Origin: Kudoa neothunni
Lineage: Eukaryota; Cnidaria
NCBI GenBank assembly: GCA_964304625.1
Contig: OZ199840.1
Coordinates: 3,162,001-3,226,000 of the forward strand
DNA length: 64,000 bases
Direction of reading: 5' to 3'
The translations under genes and the position numbers were made by a program. This document shows, in pieces, positions 42,736-57,000 of the stretch (positions are counted from its first letter, which is position 1; each line of letters opens with the position of its first letter). Below the pieces are notes generated by a model, which saw only the letters and a program-made list of their open reading frames with translations, searched no databases and was not told the DNA's origin.

Positions 42736-43246
42736 TACAAAAATTAGCGGCTTTTATCTTTTCTATTTTACCTAATATGGAAATAATCGTTGTACACCTT
42801 TTTTGTGTTATTGGAATGTTTTTCCCCGAAATAAAAATGCAATATTTATTAATTTTTTAATAATGATAGAGTTTATAAATTAGTATCCATGTCGATTAAT
42901 TATAAAAATTCCACAGGGCGAAGTGCAAAATGAGTGATTCACCCCAAATATTGAATTAAAATAATAAGAGTATCCATTTTCAGTTTTATAAATTAGGTGG
43001 TAATATTAGGATTTCTATAGCTAATTATTTTTTTAACAATATCGAATCGTCACTGGTATGTGAACCTATACCAACGCCTCACAACCTAAATTAAACTTGT
43101 ACCCTCTTTATATGACCATGTGAATTTCACTTTTAATATTTATTTGCCATTTTGTTTAAATTATAATCGATTTCTTAGTCCATCATGATCTAATTATGAC
43201 AAATAACTTTGAAAATATCAATACAATTGGCTGAGGACTTCAGGTA
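42736..43246. other. Gap after the ankyrin gene
   Basis: Contains an AATAAA shortly after the stop (about 42829), otherwise AT-rich with no gene. Confidence 0.45.
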
Positions 43247-43458
43247 CAGCGCAACCTCGGAGTTCGACCAAAAATTTTGAGTCGGAAACACTTTTGAGTT
43301 TGAAGAAATAGAAAGGGTATTCAGAGCAAGTAGAGTTAGAGCAAAAACTGAGAAGAAAAGAAATTTTAGAAGGAGATTCGCTTAATCAAATTGCGCGAAC
43401 CTTATCGAAAGAAAACCCTTTATAATCTATCTATCGTATGGTGACCAAAAAATAATTA

Positions 43459-44004
43459 CCGTAGGCAACCGATAATACGAACTAAAAATGCTTGCGCGGT
43501 TATATTTGTTTGTGTTATCTTTATTTTTCAGCATAGGTATTGCATCTAATATTTAAATTGAATAAAAAATAAACATTATTAAGATTATTTTGCTGAAAAA
43601 TAATTCGCAATTTTTGTTTTAATCATATTTAATGATAAAATATTTATATCATTTAACACTGGGATCAAATTTAATGAATGGTCAATTCTAAAAAATTAAA
43701 AATATTATTTTATTTCTAATTCATTTTTTGGCGCAATATGAATTTTTTTATATTTTTACCATAAAATCTTTATCTATGTGTATGTATAACATTCTTTAAT
43801 TGGCCACCTACATCGTCTTGAAATAAAATTTATTCAATTTCCATTTTCATGGAATGTTCATTTTTTGATAGATATCCTAAAAAATTGTTTTCTAATAGTT
43901 CCAAAATTCAACCTTCAGATTTAAAATTGTTCTCTCGTTTCCAATAAAAACAATTTAATCTACGAGGTTTGGCCGAAAAAGTGCATATTATCGGTTGCCT
44001 ACTG
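43459..44004. mobile_element. Nested Tigger-type MITE (546 bp)
   Basis: Ends CCGTAGGCAACCGATAATAC and, inverted, CAGTAGGCAACCGATAATAT; each is flanked by TA. No coding content. It interrupts the older Tigger derivative at 43247-44358, so it inserted later. Confidence 0.75.
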
Positions 44005-44047
44005 TATCCCATGTAACATGTGGATTTTAAGGGTTGTAATCCATCAA

Positions 44048-44125
44048 TCATACGTACGTCGAGAGTAGAGCGACACGGCAACATTGCCTTTTAATGCTAA
44101 TAACGCCGGTTAGAATCCCAATTGG
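44048..44125 (+). repeat. tRNA-Lys-like fragment
   Basis: Contains AGTAGAGCG (A-box-like), CCTTTTAAT (a Lys UUU anticodon-loop look) and GCCGGTTAGAATCCC (B-box-like) at about the right spacings. The anticodon stem does not pair and the T arm is altered, so it is a tRNA-derived repeat rather than a gene. It lies within the outer Tigger derivative. Confidence 0.4.
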
Positions 44126-44358
44126 GAGCCTGTTTTACATCATATATCTCACTTTGTTTTTATTACATTTAATGTTTATTTGTTATATATTATAAACACA
44201 CGGCTTGTTTATTTTTTAATAAATATGAATAAAAATGGTCATTTATTAGATGAGTGGAACGGATTAAATTAATTTTCATTATTTTACACGGGAAAAATTG
44301 ATTCGGAGTTCGAACACACTTCTAGAACGGGTTATGGTCGAAGTTCGAGGTTGCACTT

Positions 44359-45309
44359 CAATTATAAAACTTGCGATACCGGAAAACATTTTTTTCACCG
44401 ATTTCTTCACGAATCTTTTTAATATAATAAATAAATACGAAACTAAAATATTTATCCAAAAGAAATAATTTCAAAATTTTAATCAAGTCCCTCTTCGAAA
44501 AAATTGTTCACATGTGTAATCTCACTTAAATATAGAGAAACTTGTGAACTTCTTTTTTCTTCGCAGATTTTATCATAGTTAATTAAAATATTTTTTGTAA
44601 GAAACGTGCATATTTACTTTTGTTGAGTTTTGTTTACAGCGTACTACTCCAAAATGAAGTTTTTCAGTTTTAAAGGTGATGATGACTTTTTTTGCTTGTT
44701 AATAATTATGAACAATTGTTTCATATATTTTTTTATATGGGCATCTCTGCGTAGTTCCAGTTCGTTGTGAAAATTGCAGAAATTTTTATTGATTCGTCCT
44801 AAGAAAGCAGAAATAAGTGTTATCGCGCAAATAATTGAACAGTTAGCGTAAAATAGAAATAATGTGTATTATGTTTTCACATACTTAAGTAAAACGTAAT
44901 GGTAAACATCAAGCTACTGCTTTTAAAAACAGTAGGCGTACAACTAATTTTTCTCTCCCAAACGAAACCTTGTTTAAACTTTATTATAAGTATTATGTGT
45001 CGTACTTAACCTGAAAATTAGTATTTAAAATATGCTATCAGTAGCGCATGAACGAGACCATTTTACCTATCACTAAAACGGGAGAAATTAGGAATGCCAC
45101 AATCATCAACATGGTTCAAAAAACGAAAGCTCTAAAATATAATCTTGCGAAAAAACAAGTAAACTTAATGCGGATGGTTTTAGCACTGAAGTTGATGAAT
45201 GCTTTTCTGCGGAAAAGGAAAAATCATCGGGTAGCTATCTAAAGGAGACGTATGGTTACCACCCTTGAATAAAGAATTTTTAAAGTCAGTTATTATAACA
45301 CAACTTGAA
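44359..45309. other. Gene-free stretch
   Basis: AT-rich. A 64-codon frame at 45048-45242 and an overlapping frame (KTSKLNADGFSTEVDE) look only weakly coding; nothing recognised. Confidence 0.4.
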
Positions 45310-46293
45310 CCCTCTAACGAACATGGGGTCTTATGGACCCCAAAGTAGGTTTAAATTGATTGTAATATGTTACTTATCCTTTCAAAACACGTGAAATTCA
45401 TGATATTTACATGAAATTACGATATTTACAACCTACTAAATTTCGCATTATAAAAAAATTACATTTCAACAAACTTGGGGGTTTTCGGACCCCAGGTTTT
45501 TATTTTACGATAATTAGTAAAAAATATTTCAAAATGCCACACAAAGTTTCGGAAATTTCTACCGGCTGAATTTTGAGAAAAAGATGATTCATTGGGCAAG
45601 TTAATCCATCCGAAGTCAAATCGGCAAGCTAATATAACACTTCGTGCAAGCTCGCTGAACGATAAGTTCAGCATGATAGGTGTTGCATGTTTAGAACGCA
45701 AATTATTCAGCTTTTAAACAATTTTGAATGTTGAAAATTAAACAGTATAATATTCATTATGTTTCTGCTAACCATTACTTGGTACCAATCAAAGGATCAG
45801 AATGTAACTAAAACACCCAATTCATACCATTCTTAAGAAATCGAAACAATGGAATCAAAGTTTAAGAAAGTATTCTGCAAGTGTTTAATCGCCAACATGA
45901 TATATAATAAACACACGCTGCATTAGTTGTTCGGATATTTTGGTCGATTTAATTATTCGAGTAAGTATAATCAGTGTTCAAAATAAAAATCTTTTGGCTT
46001 CGATATTCAAAATTTTTTTTCTTATATGTTTATTTCTCTCTCTATAATATGAAAGATTGTTGATTTATTTAAACGAAAATTTATGAAACTATATAAACCT
46101 ACCGAATTGGATTTTGTAGGATTAACTCGCTCAATGAATCACATTTTTCTCATGATTCTATCGGTAGAAATTCCTTAAAGTTCGTATGGCAATTGGAAAT
46201 ATTTTTTTCTATTAACTAACTTACAATAAAAATCTGGGGTTCAAAAGATCCCAAGTTCGTTGGAGTGTAGTGGTTTTTGATTACCTTAGAGGG
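45310..46293. mobile_element. piggyBac-like non-autonomous element
   Basis: Left end CCCTCTAACGAAC followed by the hairpin GGGGTCTTATGGACCCC; right end, on the minus strand, CCCTCTAAGGTAATC, later CCAACGAACTTGGGATC and GAACCCCAGATTTTT. A further GGACCCCAGG-type hairpin is at about 45475. Such GGGTCC hairpin termini match the other piggyBac-like ends here. The target TTAA is degraded at both sides. No transposase remains. Confidence 0.55.
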
Positions 46294-47794
46294 ATAATCT
46301 AATTGTTTACTTACCATATTTCTTGTATTTAATAGATTCCGAAGATGGAAATATTGGAAAATATTTTATTTTGGATATTGTCTTTTTTGATGAACCTTTC
46401 GTCAGTATTTTAGAAAGTCACTATTTTATTAAATAATTTAAAAATATACTGCGCTAAGACGAGAAAAATATGATGGAAAGGTTGACAGTTGCTAAATATT
46501 TTGAGTGGTTCAGTGTAAACTTGGCGATATGAGGAAAATGACTCTCGTAATGTTGGGGTATTTCTAAGTAGAGAGGCGGAATTCGACAACGCTTCTATTC
46601 ATCCTTGAGGGACAAATCCAAGAAGGTTCAGCCGTACCCAATGATAAATGACTCACCCATTATAATATAAGTGAGCTACGCTATGATTATGTTAAGGCCA
46701 AAAGGATACGGTCGGAATAATGCTTACAAAAATATGATACAAATGGCATGGGACGAAATGTAAAATTTCGCCATGTAATAAAGGAGAATATCATTCTCAA
46801 ATCTTGAGAATCCCAGATTGAAGAATGGTACCGAATTATTATGGTCTAAAATATTAATTATCTCATCGACATTTTAAAAATAATGTATCATTATTTTAAT
46901 TAGATTTTTATAAATCAATTTCAGAAAATATTCGTATTTTACTCTTTTTTCGATCTCCAAATTGTTGATATTAACCTAAATAGACAAAAATTTCCAATAA
47001 CCAAATGTTAGTTATTTAAGAATTTATTAGATATATTAATTTTATCAACCCAACATTTTCCGAATCTCCTTGAAGCAAAATAAAAAAAATTGTATAAATA
47101 ATACAATGATTGTGAACGATCTTGGAAAATATATCAGACGAACAGTCTCTTTAAAAAATTATTACAAAAAATAAGTGATGTAAGAAGAATTCTTCTTTTA
47201 AATTCGTTGAAATGGTGATTTTTAAAACAGATAAAGATTATGAGGACAAAAATTCCGTAAATCGTGTAGTCCACTTGTGACACTTAAATCATTCTATATT
47301 CGTATTGTTAACAAAATATTACACCTTTTTAGATTCATTTATTAGAAAATGATTATAAAAATATATATTTTAACGTCTTAGCTTTATTAGATTAACTCAA
47401 ATAAAGTAATTTTAAATAACAACTTAAGATATAAAAACTATCGGTATCTGATTTATCTACAAAAGATGATGAACCACTTATTTTTTATTTTGACACTTAC
47501 CATACTTTATTTATTGTTATATGACAAATATAATAATTAGTTATTTTTTATAAAGTATTACACGTATTAAACATTAACATTGAACATTTCACAATTTTTA
47601 AATTATTCACATTAGAATTTTCACACGAATTTAGTAATAAAGTTTTATCTACTAAAAATAAATATACCAAAAAATAATTAACTAAAAATTAAATTTCCAC
47701 ATAATAAAAGAAAGTAAAAATTTACAATTCGCTAATTAAGATATGAATAAATAAAGTTGTTCAGTTTGTAAAATATATCCCTTATACGAATCAT
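46294..47794. other. Gene-free stretch
   Basis: AT-rich, stop-dense, no repeat family recognised. Confidence 0.5.
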
Positions 47795-47798
47795 TTAA

Positions 47799-48978
47799 CT
47801 TTCCCTGTCCGGAGTGGGGTATGCGTGGACCCCAAATTCGAATAATTTGAACCTAATTTTCGATAGACAAATCTAAACCATCTGTAAATTTCTGAATTCC
47901 TCTAAATCCGTACAACACTTGTAATGACATAAAAGCAGTTCATTTTAAAGAATTATTATTAGCTAATTTTAATGATTTTTGTGCCTTTAGAGACAAAAAT
48001 ATGTTTCGTCTTTAAGGAAAACACATATGTACCGAAAAAATTTATTTTTCTCGTATAGTTGTAGATTTAAAGGTTTAGAATGTAATATATAATTGAATAA
48101 TTGATGAAACTTCGCATATTATAGAAATTTTCTGCGGATTACCGAGTCTTAATCCCAAAATATCTTCTCTAATTTCATATTTACTTCTCGTTACTATAAG
48201 CTTGTCGCTAGAAGGATGTAAGTAATTCTTCCGCTAAAGCTTTAATTTTAATAATTTATAAGGAGAATCAATGAAGTTGATTAAATATAGTGGAATATTT
48301 TTTGTTTTACCTAACTTTGTAATTATGAAAATCCACTTCTAATATTATTAAATTAAAAGGGAAAAAATTCTTAAACAGAACAATACAATGAAAATTTAAA
48401 ATTATATAACAGAAATAACACAACAAATCTAGTTTTCTAATTACAAATTAGGCCTGGAAAAAAAACGTATAAATCAAATTTCAAGAGTTAATTTGAACTT
48501 TGCCTTTTATATGAGCCTTAAAAAATTATGTTAAATTACAAATTAGAGACAAGAAATCTTTATTTATTTTAACCCGTTTTTTTGTTAATCGGTTGTTTCC
48601 GATTTTGTATGATCATGCTGCCGCTATTGCTGTCCGCTAGGATCAATTTTACTTATGAATTATTCTTTTGAAATTGATTTCATTTTGCAACTTACTTTGT
48701 TTTCAGATAAAATATGTTCCATTTTAATTTTTTGTACCATTAAATTCTTTCTTAATTTTAATTAACCGATATTTGTGCATTATGCGACTCTGTTTTGAAG
48801 CTTACTGATGTTCCATAATAAATGTAATTGCTTATGCATAACATCTTATAAATAGTTGAAAAATTGTTTAAAAACATGGCACTAAGAAACTGAAAACCAT
48901 TAAGACAGTTTTTTTGGTGGGACCCGGACAGATCCCACCGGAACGGGAAGAATTTTTTTCGGAGCCGTACAAGAAGGA
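47799..48978. mobile_element. Possible piggyBac-like non-autonomous element
   Basis: TTAA flanks both sides (47795-47798 and 48979-48982). The left end CTTTCCCTGTCCGG precedes a hairpin GGGGTATGCGTGGACCCC; the right end, on the minus strand, has TCCTTCTTGTACGG and then CCCGTTCCGGTGGGATC with a GGTGGGA/TCCCACC hairpin. The two ends are similar but not close. No coding content. Confidence 0.4.
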
Positions 48979-49576
48979 TTAAACGCACTTTTGGGCCGAA
49001 TACTTATATTCAAAAATAATTTAAGTAGCTTTAAATAACTAATGTATTAAAATATGTGGAGAATAAGGAAATTCGCATGTTTTTATAAACAAAAGAGAGA
49101 TTACGCGTGGAATCGATTTCCTCCGAACTGAGAATTGGTTAAAATTTATAAGTCATTTATTGAGACCGATTTCTTTCACTCAATATTTATTTGTTTTATT
49201 AAAAAAACGCGAAAAAATCAGTCGAAAAAGATGCGTAGAAAGGTGTCTTCAGGTATCGCGGCTTTATAATTACCCGCTTCTCACATTCCAATTTGGAAGC
49301 CTTTGCTTAAAAGGAATGTATTTTTAAAAAATTATAATCTCATTTAGTATAATCACGATTACTCTCTAGGAAATAAACATAAAATCAATTTTACATTTTT
49401 AGAATAGAATTAAATTAAATTAAAGACTGATCCATATTTTTGTATATAATAAAATTTTCACCTTTAATGCTAAAAAACGTAGTGAAAGATATTTTAGGGT
49501 TTATTATTTTTTTCATGATATTTTAATTGCCATATTTAATTAAAGAATTTATATAATTTTGTAATTTTTTTGGTCG
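48979..49576. other. Gene-free gap
   Basis: AT-rich; nothing recognised. Confidence 0.4.
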
Positions 49577-49815
49577 CTTATAAGTAGGGATCGTAGTTTT
49601 CGACGTTGATTATGCGCGCCAATTATAATGAACAAGTTTTTAACGTTTTCTACATTATTCTCATTTTATGTGTAAATTGCAGCGGGATTATAATAAAAAA
49701 TAGTCACAAATTGATCATATTATTGTTGAAGTTGGGACTTTTTTATCGCAGAATAAAAGGTCACGATATTCGGCGCGCATAATAAACGTCAAAAATTGCA
49801 TTCCCTATTTATAAG
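49577..49815. repeat. 239-bp MITE with about 44-bp inverted ends
   Basis: Left arm CTTATAAGTAGGGATCGTAG then GACGTTGATTATGCGCGCC; the right arm on the minus strand reads CTTATAAATAGGGAATGCAA then GACGTTTATTATGCGCGCC. The arms match at most positions, so insertion is relatively recent. No coding content. Confidence 0.8.
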
Positions 49816-50713
49816 TAGTGATTTTGGCTATTTAAAATAAATAAAGAATTTATCGTATTGATGTATTGAAATTGCTAAACTTTATTGTCGTATTATTTTT
49901 AGGTCTATTTATTTTAAAACTTTTAAATTGAAATCAGTTTTTAATGGTAATTTCAAACTTCAACATTTCTTTTACGTGCCAAAAATTATTTTTAGCTTCT
50001 TATTCTGTGATTTTTAAATTAAATATGGAAAAACCTAATATTTTTTGATTCAGCTAATAGCCATTAATAATTACTGTTTTTTGTTTTCATAAAGAGATTA
50101 CTAAGCGGTTCTTTCCGCTAAGTTCCATTGAATGCCCTCATAAATTATATTGGTAAAAAGAAGTCAATTATTCTTTGATTTGCAAAAGGCAGAAAATTAA
50201 GTAAATTTCAAAAAAACCTGCCTAAATCAAAAATCATTAATTTAATTGTTTATAGACTTTAAATTTATTATTGAACTAAACTCAGAAGATAACGTGAAGT
50301 TTTTAGTTTTTTTATGGCTTTTCTTAAATAAATTTGTTATTTAGCTAAGTTTTCAATTCTTTGGTTAAGTAAAAAAGAGATAAATTCATAGTAAATAATA
50401 TTTTTAATTGGAATTTAATATAAGCAAGAAAAGTATCATTTTGTGCGAAAATCAAAGGAAGAATACTACAACAATATATCCCAATGATATCTTTGATGTA
50501 ATTAAAGAATAATCACTTAATTAAATGTGCAAATTTTCGTTAATCGTTATAAGAACATAAAAATATGATAAATTAAGAAGAGTTATGCAAAATAATTTCA
50601 CGATACCATAAGTTTTAATACTTGGCCATTTTAAGTGTATAATGAAGGAGGAAAATTCTTATCAACCTAATAACGGTTAAATTACTATTTAATAAATATA
50701 TTACATTCTTTAG

Positions 50714-50744
<31 letters not shown>

Positions 50745-51030
50745 TCATTATTATCATATCATGGTATATTGTGCAGACTAGTGATAATAACTTTTAACTA
50801 GCATCATGTTACTCATTATTCTTCTACCATTATTAGTAATAGAGTGGCCAAGTTGGTAGTTAAATCAAGTCAAACGCAAAATGTTAATAGAAATTATTAT
50901 AAAATAACTATAAAAAATTAAATAGATGTCAAATAACGATACATGCGTTAAAATATTATAACACATATATGGAGGCATCAAGAATAATAAATTTCGGCTG
51001 TATTATCCGAATTATAATAACTTTAAAAAG
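49816..51030. other. Gene-free stretch upstream of the integrin
   Basis: AT-rich, with an (AT)n run at 50713-50740. No gene recognised. Confidence 0.5.
50713..50740. repeat. (AT)n microsatellite
   Basis: Uninterrupted AT dinucleotide run. Confidence 0.95.
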
Positions 51031-54000
51031 ATGTTGTCTTATAATTTATCGATACCTTTTATTTTTGAGATAACCACTTTATTGATTACTTTGAGGATAC
51101 AAGTGAACGCAAATAAAGTTTTTGGAACGCTGGAGAATTGGTCTCTTAATATCGGTTCGGAAAATGTTAACATCAAATATGGTCACACTTTGTTCGGATA
51201 TCAAGCAAAAACAGTTTCTGACAATGAGTAAAGTTATATGTACTACATGAGCTCGTTTTCATTGTTTAAGACTGATTGTATCGGCTCCTTTGTCCTCCAT
51301 TACAAATAAGAAAAATGAATTTTGCCCAGGGAAGGTTTTTTTTGTGCAAAGTCCCACCTGTTTCAAAAGCTAACACCGAATGCGTAGATTTAAACATCAT
51401 CCCTGATGTCTCTGGTATATATTTCGTTTGACCCTCCTATTAACATAAATTTTTAGATCAATATTCCATGAAATACAATGATTTGTTGTTGTTAGGATTT
51501 AATATTGAGAAAGTTTCTCTTGATTTATATATTGTAAAACAAAATTTGTAAATAATACATTTTTTTCTTAACAAAGTTACTTAAGATATGTGCTCCCAAC
51601 AGTGGTATTTTGGCGAGGAAACAGCAAGATTTTATTACTCACTGCTATAAATACAGTGATAAAACGAAATACGTCTCTCCATTGCCCAGTATATAAAATC
51701 GAAGTTTTATATTGATTTTTATTAGTTCCAAAAAAAATGTTGAATAATACTGGAATTATTACCTACGCTAAGGAACAGGGTTATGTGATTATCGGGGTTT
51801 TGCATAAAAAGTATTGCTTTAATAAGATATATTGGTTAATAATTTATAGAAGTTTTGCGGATATTTTCATACATGAAAACATTATATGGACTCCCTTATA
51901 TAACTGGACTCATTATAGCATATCTACTAGATGTAAATTTAAAATTCTCAAATAATTATAACATCAAAACCTAGATTTTAGCAGTCTACTAATGTATCGT
52001 TTACAAAACAAAACTTGTAAAGAGTTAGATTGTTCCAAAAGTAATTCAGTCACGTTTATTTAAATATTATTATTATTAAATTTATTTTATTTTATACGAG
52101 CAATAATTCAATAGATTATTTTATTTAAAATTATGTTTGTTGAATCGATATTGTCATAAAGGTAAACAAGATGTTTACTAAAAATAAGACGCTGTTTATT
52201 TATGTTACGTTTTTTTAATTCAACTGCTATTTAACAGTCTTTAAATAAATTTGTATATTATACTATTTAGATATTTGTTATCTAATTAAATTGCAATATT
52301 TCTGCCCAAAGTTTTTCTAAGATATATTTTCTATTACGAAGTGGTTTATAATTTTAAAAATTAATATTTTTAATTTTAAATAGCAAAAATCCCCAGTTTT
52401 TTTCTATAACGGGAATATTTACTATTGAGAAATTCCTTTGAGCCATTATAAAAGTATATAAATCCTTTCAATTAACTCATAAATGTAATTAGACTAGATT
52501 TTTTTGAAAATATCATATTTGAAAAGTTGTGATCAGCAAAATTTAAAGTAAAATCATAAAAACAACAAAGATTGTACAGCTGGATGAAAACTTAGGAAAA
52601 TTAATCTTTATTGTTGAACATAATATCCCTCCTTCACGCATAAATTTTAATTCATTCCTTACTACAAACAACTCAATATTCTCTTAACATCGACCTAAAT
52701 AACTCAATAAATTAGATAAAATAAAATTTCAAAGTTGTAATCGAATTCTATTGCCAAAAGTTCAATTTAAGGGTAGCTTAAATTATAATTCTAAGGAGAG
52801 AGTCCTAGTGAATAAGGCTTTAAACTTCCTGAATATAGCATAAACTATTAATTCATCATTAATCAAGAAAATTTAAATGAATGCTTTGCGTTTATATAAT
52901 TAATAAAACTTTCAATGTGTATTTATTAAGTTGAATATATTAATAAGTTGTTGTATAATGACCGTGTTTGTAGATACATCGAATTTATATCTTTATAACT
53001 AGATGATTTTTTTAAATTAACAGTTGGTTATAGCATATACGAGAGAATTTTAATTTCATTTGACTGTCACTTTGTAAAAGACTAATTTTAATCCTATTCT
53101 CCACCTAACAAACTTAAAACCGATAAATTCGCCATTTTATAAATTCTATTCGAACTTTTGAGATATAAAGAAAGTTGAGAAAATTTTTGAAATATGTTTA
53201 ACATTAAAAATGTCAAAATATCTGTCTATAAAATGGAACAGTTGCATATGCATGCGCAGATGAATGAACAAACACACAGGTATACTACTTTATATAAATA
53301 GATAGGATCAAATTTTTATTAAAGAAAAGAGTAAAATGAACTCTTAATTTAAATTAGATCTCCTATCTACTCATTTTAGGCGTGTAAATATTTATTTTGG
53401 ATTATTCTTGATTCTGCCTTTTATAAATAAAAAAAACGATACAATATTGCTGTTCTCTTGTTACTTGTTACTACATTAAACAATTATAATATATATTTTT
53501 AGGGACCAAAACACTTGTAAAATAATTAGATTGTTAGAATAAATGATTTAATGAATTAATAAACATTTTAATTTAAATAAAAAATTTTCGTAAAATTAAA
53601 AAAAAATTACTCGTCTGATCAATAATTTTAAATATAAATTTATTTCAAAATTAAACAAAATCATTTTGATGTTAACACTAAGTAACATATATTATGTGCA
53701 TTTTCAAGCGTTAATAATATTTTCATTCTTGTCATATATTTTTATATTATCCATTAGTAAATATATCCTGCTACTACTATTACAACTGTAGGAGTGTTTG
53801 ATAAATTATTTTAGCTTAACTTGGTGATTATGTTTTCACAATAATTTATTATAGTGTTATTTGAATATTTTAAAAATGATCAGCAAGCTGATTCAGGGGT
53901 ATGCTAAAAATAGTAGATGCTGTATTACCTCGAATGCAGATATATGTGTATGATATCGAACAAAAAAGTGAAAAAATAATCAACGGGACAAAAATATTGA

Positions 54001-57000
54001 AAGTATCTTGATTTTTGATTACGTTTGGGCAATGAATATTTTAGCCACTCAAACACATGGGCTTCAATTCGTTATACATTGCACTTTATTATGAGTAGAT
54101 TTCTTATTTTGGATAATTTCGTGTTCCCAATATTTAACTTTCACACAGCGTTGTAGAGGTTTACAGCAATCCGTTTGCTAATTACAGCGGAGGACATGTT
54201 CTGATAACCAAAACTTACCAAAATTCTCCATATAATCGAACGTCTATAGGTAAGTTTGGTGAAAGATATGGCGATCACTATGGATACTCTATATGTTTCC
54301 TTTCTCTAAATAAGGATTTATTTCAATTTTGTATTGATTTTTTAACTTGAAAATTAATAAATCAGATTAGGGCTTGTAGTTGTGGCCCCTTATGCTGGAA
54401 CAAAAAAGACAGGGGCTCTCTATGTCTACGATTTTTCCAATCTATACACCCTTCAGCTATCTGAAAACACAACGACTTTGTTATTTGTAGTTGGCGACAA
54501 AAATATCACAATTGGTATATATTTTTAGAAAATGGATCTATCGGACTATTTTGACGATCTCGATGGTGTTGACAACGTTGCATATCATATTGTAGGGGAT
54601 GTAGATGTGAATCGAGATAGTATTCCAGGTTATGAGGTTATTTTTTCTATTTTCAAGATATTCGGATATTATAGATATTCTACTATCAACAACCTCTGAC
54701 TCTGCCACAATAAAATCTCTTATGTAATATATAACATATAGTCCCTACTCTTTTCTAAATAAGGGTTCACCTCACGTAGAACACCAATTATTGGCGATTT
54801 TGTATGTGAAAATATGTATCTAAAAAACGCCAACGAGAATCAATGTCGAACTTCCAAAAGAGAGTATTTATGGTATTAGTAATAGTTGTTCAGCTCATAA
54901 ATGAATAATGAATCAGTATAAGAATGGATGCGATGATGAAATTCTGGTGTACACATCACAATTCGTTTTGGCAGGAGATAAGTTCACAAGGTAACAACTC
55001 AAAATTTATAAACTAATATAGTCTTTTTCTGAGACGAATAATATCAGTTAAATATAAAATAAACTAGACTATCTTTTATTATGTCTCAATTAATAACTTA
55101 TTTTAATTCAAATTGATTAACATAATAAAATATCCGGATCTTAACAGATTATAATAATTTCAAGTTGAGATAATACCCATTAAACAACTATAGTGGTGAT
55201 TTAATCCATTGTTTCAAATATTATACAAAATCTAGTTGATATAAAATTATCTTTTTTACAAAGATAAAATTCCTCCTTATTTTGTTTGCTTGAAACTAAA
55301 TTGAAAGGTTAATTTTTTTAATATTTATATTCTAGTCACACTTGGCAAAAGTATTATATTCACTTTACCTTCTCATTATCAAGATTATATCACTTTGATC
55401 AATGCGAACAATGGGCCCTTATCCACGAAACGTTATTTTCACTTCACCAGAACTATGGTTTCTGGTGAGCACATGGTCAATATATCAACGTTGATACAAA
55501 TAAAAAAAGAACATGCATTCATGTTAATGAGGATACCTTATGAGAAACTATACCGACAAAATGATAAGTCAAGTTTTGATATTTACTCTAACAATAAAAA
55601 CCAAATTTATTTTGGTTATTCTAATGAATTTTCGGGGAAATATCCAACGAATTTTAGCTTTATATGTGAATTGTTTACTTGTAAACTCGAAACTTTTGTT
55701 ATACCAAAAAGGCACTTACAGGTTAAGTATATTCGAATATGGTTGCAACAATATTGTTAATAATATTAAGAATTCCCCAAATAAGAGATGATATCCTAAT
55801 GATGGAATATTACGCTGAATACAGCAAGCCACATAACAACACCTTACCATATTGCTTGATAGTGCAAATAAAATTTGATTCACGTTTAGCCGAGTTTATG
55901 AACTGTGACGGGAACACTTATGATGTGAACTAGATTAAATCATTAACAATAATATTTTCATTGTATTTTTTAAATAGTTATCAACTAAATTCAGTAAAAA
56001 GAATCCGACACATGTTGCGGTGACATTGTCTGTCGTTGTTTCCAATGTGAATTAAATTTGTGTCCATTGGTTATTCTAATTGTAATAATTGTGAAGCTCA
56101 CTGTCAAATGTTATTTGCGTAAAAAAGAAACTGAACAATTCGGACGAAAATTATTATATTTCAAAATGTAACTTGCGTTCATTTCTTTTAAACATCTTAT
56201 CATTTAATTTAGACATGCATTTGATACTTTTTTAAGTGAATGGCCTCTACTACACAAAGAATATTCGTTATTTATACCTCCACGCGGTGAAATCGATTAT
56301 TTTTTAACAGGGTACTGTCAAATTTTATTTTTGTACGATGTCGGCACAGACTAATAAAGCAAGGGGGAGATACCATATAGCAATGTCTGATGCTATACGC
56401 GTGGATTTTATTTATCTTTTATAACAACAATAAATATACATATTAAAATATTTAATAGGGCAAGCTCTACACCAGTGGTCACTTTGTATGGTCAAAATGT
56501 ATTGTTAGCTAATATTGCCACTGAATTCGGAGTAATTCTATTTTAAGTCAATACCGTGTAATAACATTCTAGATAACAACCCTTGGGAGGCAGAAAAATT
56601 ATGGTGTTACGTTTAAATTTACAATCAAAACAGATTTTAATGATAGTTTGGCTTCTATCTCAAATTTTGTGGTATTATTACACAAATAAAGTAATAAATA
56701 GTATTTTTAGTGTCCCAGCCAATCCATTTTGCTACATAATAAATGCACTCGGCATACATGTGACAATGAAACATCAAACCAATTCATATGCTCCTTAACC
56801 AGTGGTTTAATCCTAAAATCAAAAAAAGTCATAATCGAAATTAAAATACATAAAATAGCATTGGATTTGGTGGTATAAGTAGCTATAGATTTTTCTCTCT
56901 TATTATTGTTACAGAAAATAAATCAAAAAGCTACAATTAATATCACAGCCAATGTTGTAAGTACTGGATATGCCATTCCTTTTAAGGAACCTTTAACAGT

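Larger units (their letters stand above)
43247..44358 (+). mobile_element. Internally deleted Tigger-like element hosting a nested MITE
   Basis: Left end CAGCGCAACCTCGGAGTTCG and right end (reverse complement AAGTGCAACCTCGAACTTCG) are inverted copies; the left is preceded by TA. Just inside the left end a frame reads RKEILEGDSLNQIARTLSKE, which resembles the helix-turn-helix start of pogo/Tigger transposases, then stops. The catalytic part is missing. The element carries another insertion at 43459-44004. Confidence 0.65.

Noticed and set aside
44048-44125. Functional tRNA-Lys gene
   Set aside because: The anticodon and T stems do not pair; best seen as a tRNA-derived repeat.
45048-45242. 64-codon frame next to the piggyBac-like element
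   Set aside because: No similarity, an overlapping frame looks equally plausible, and no splice or polyadenylation context supports it.
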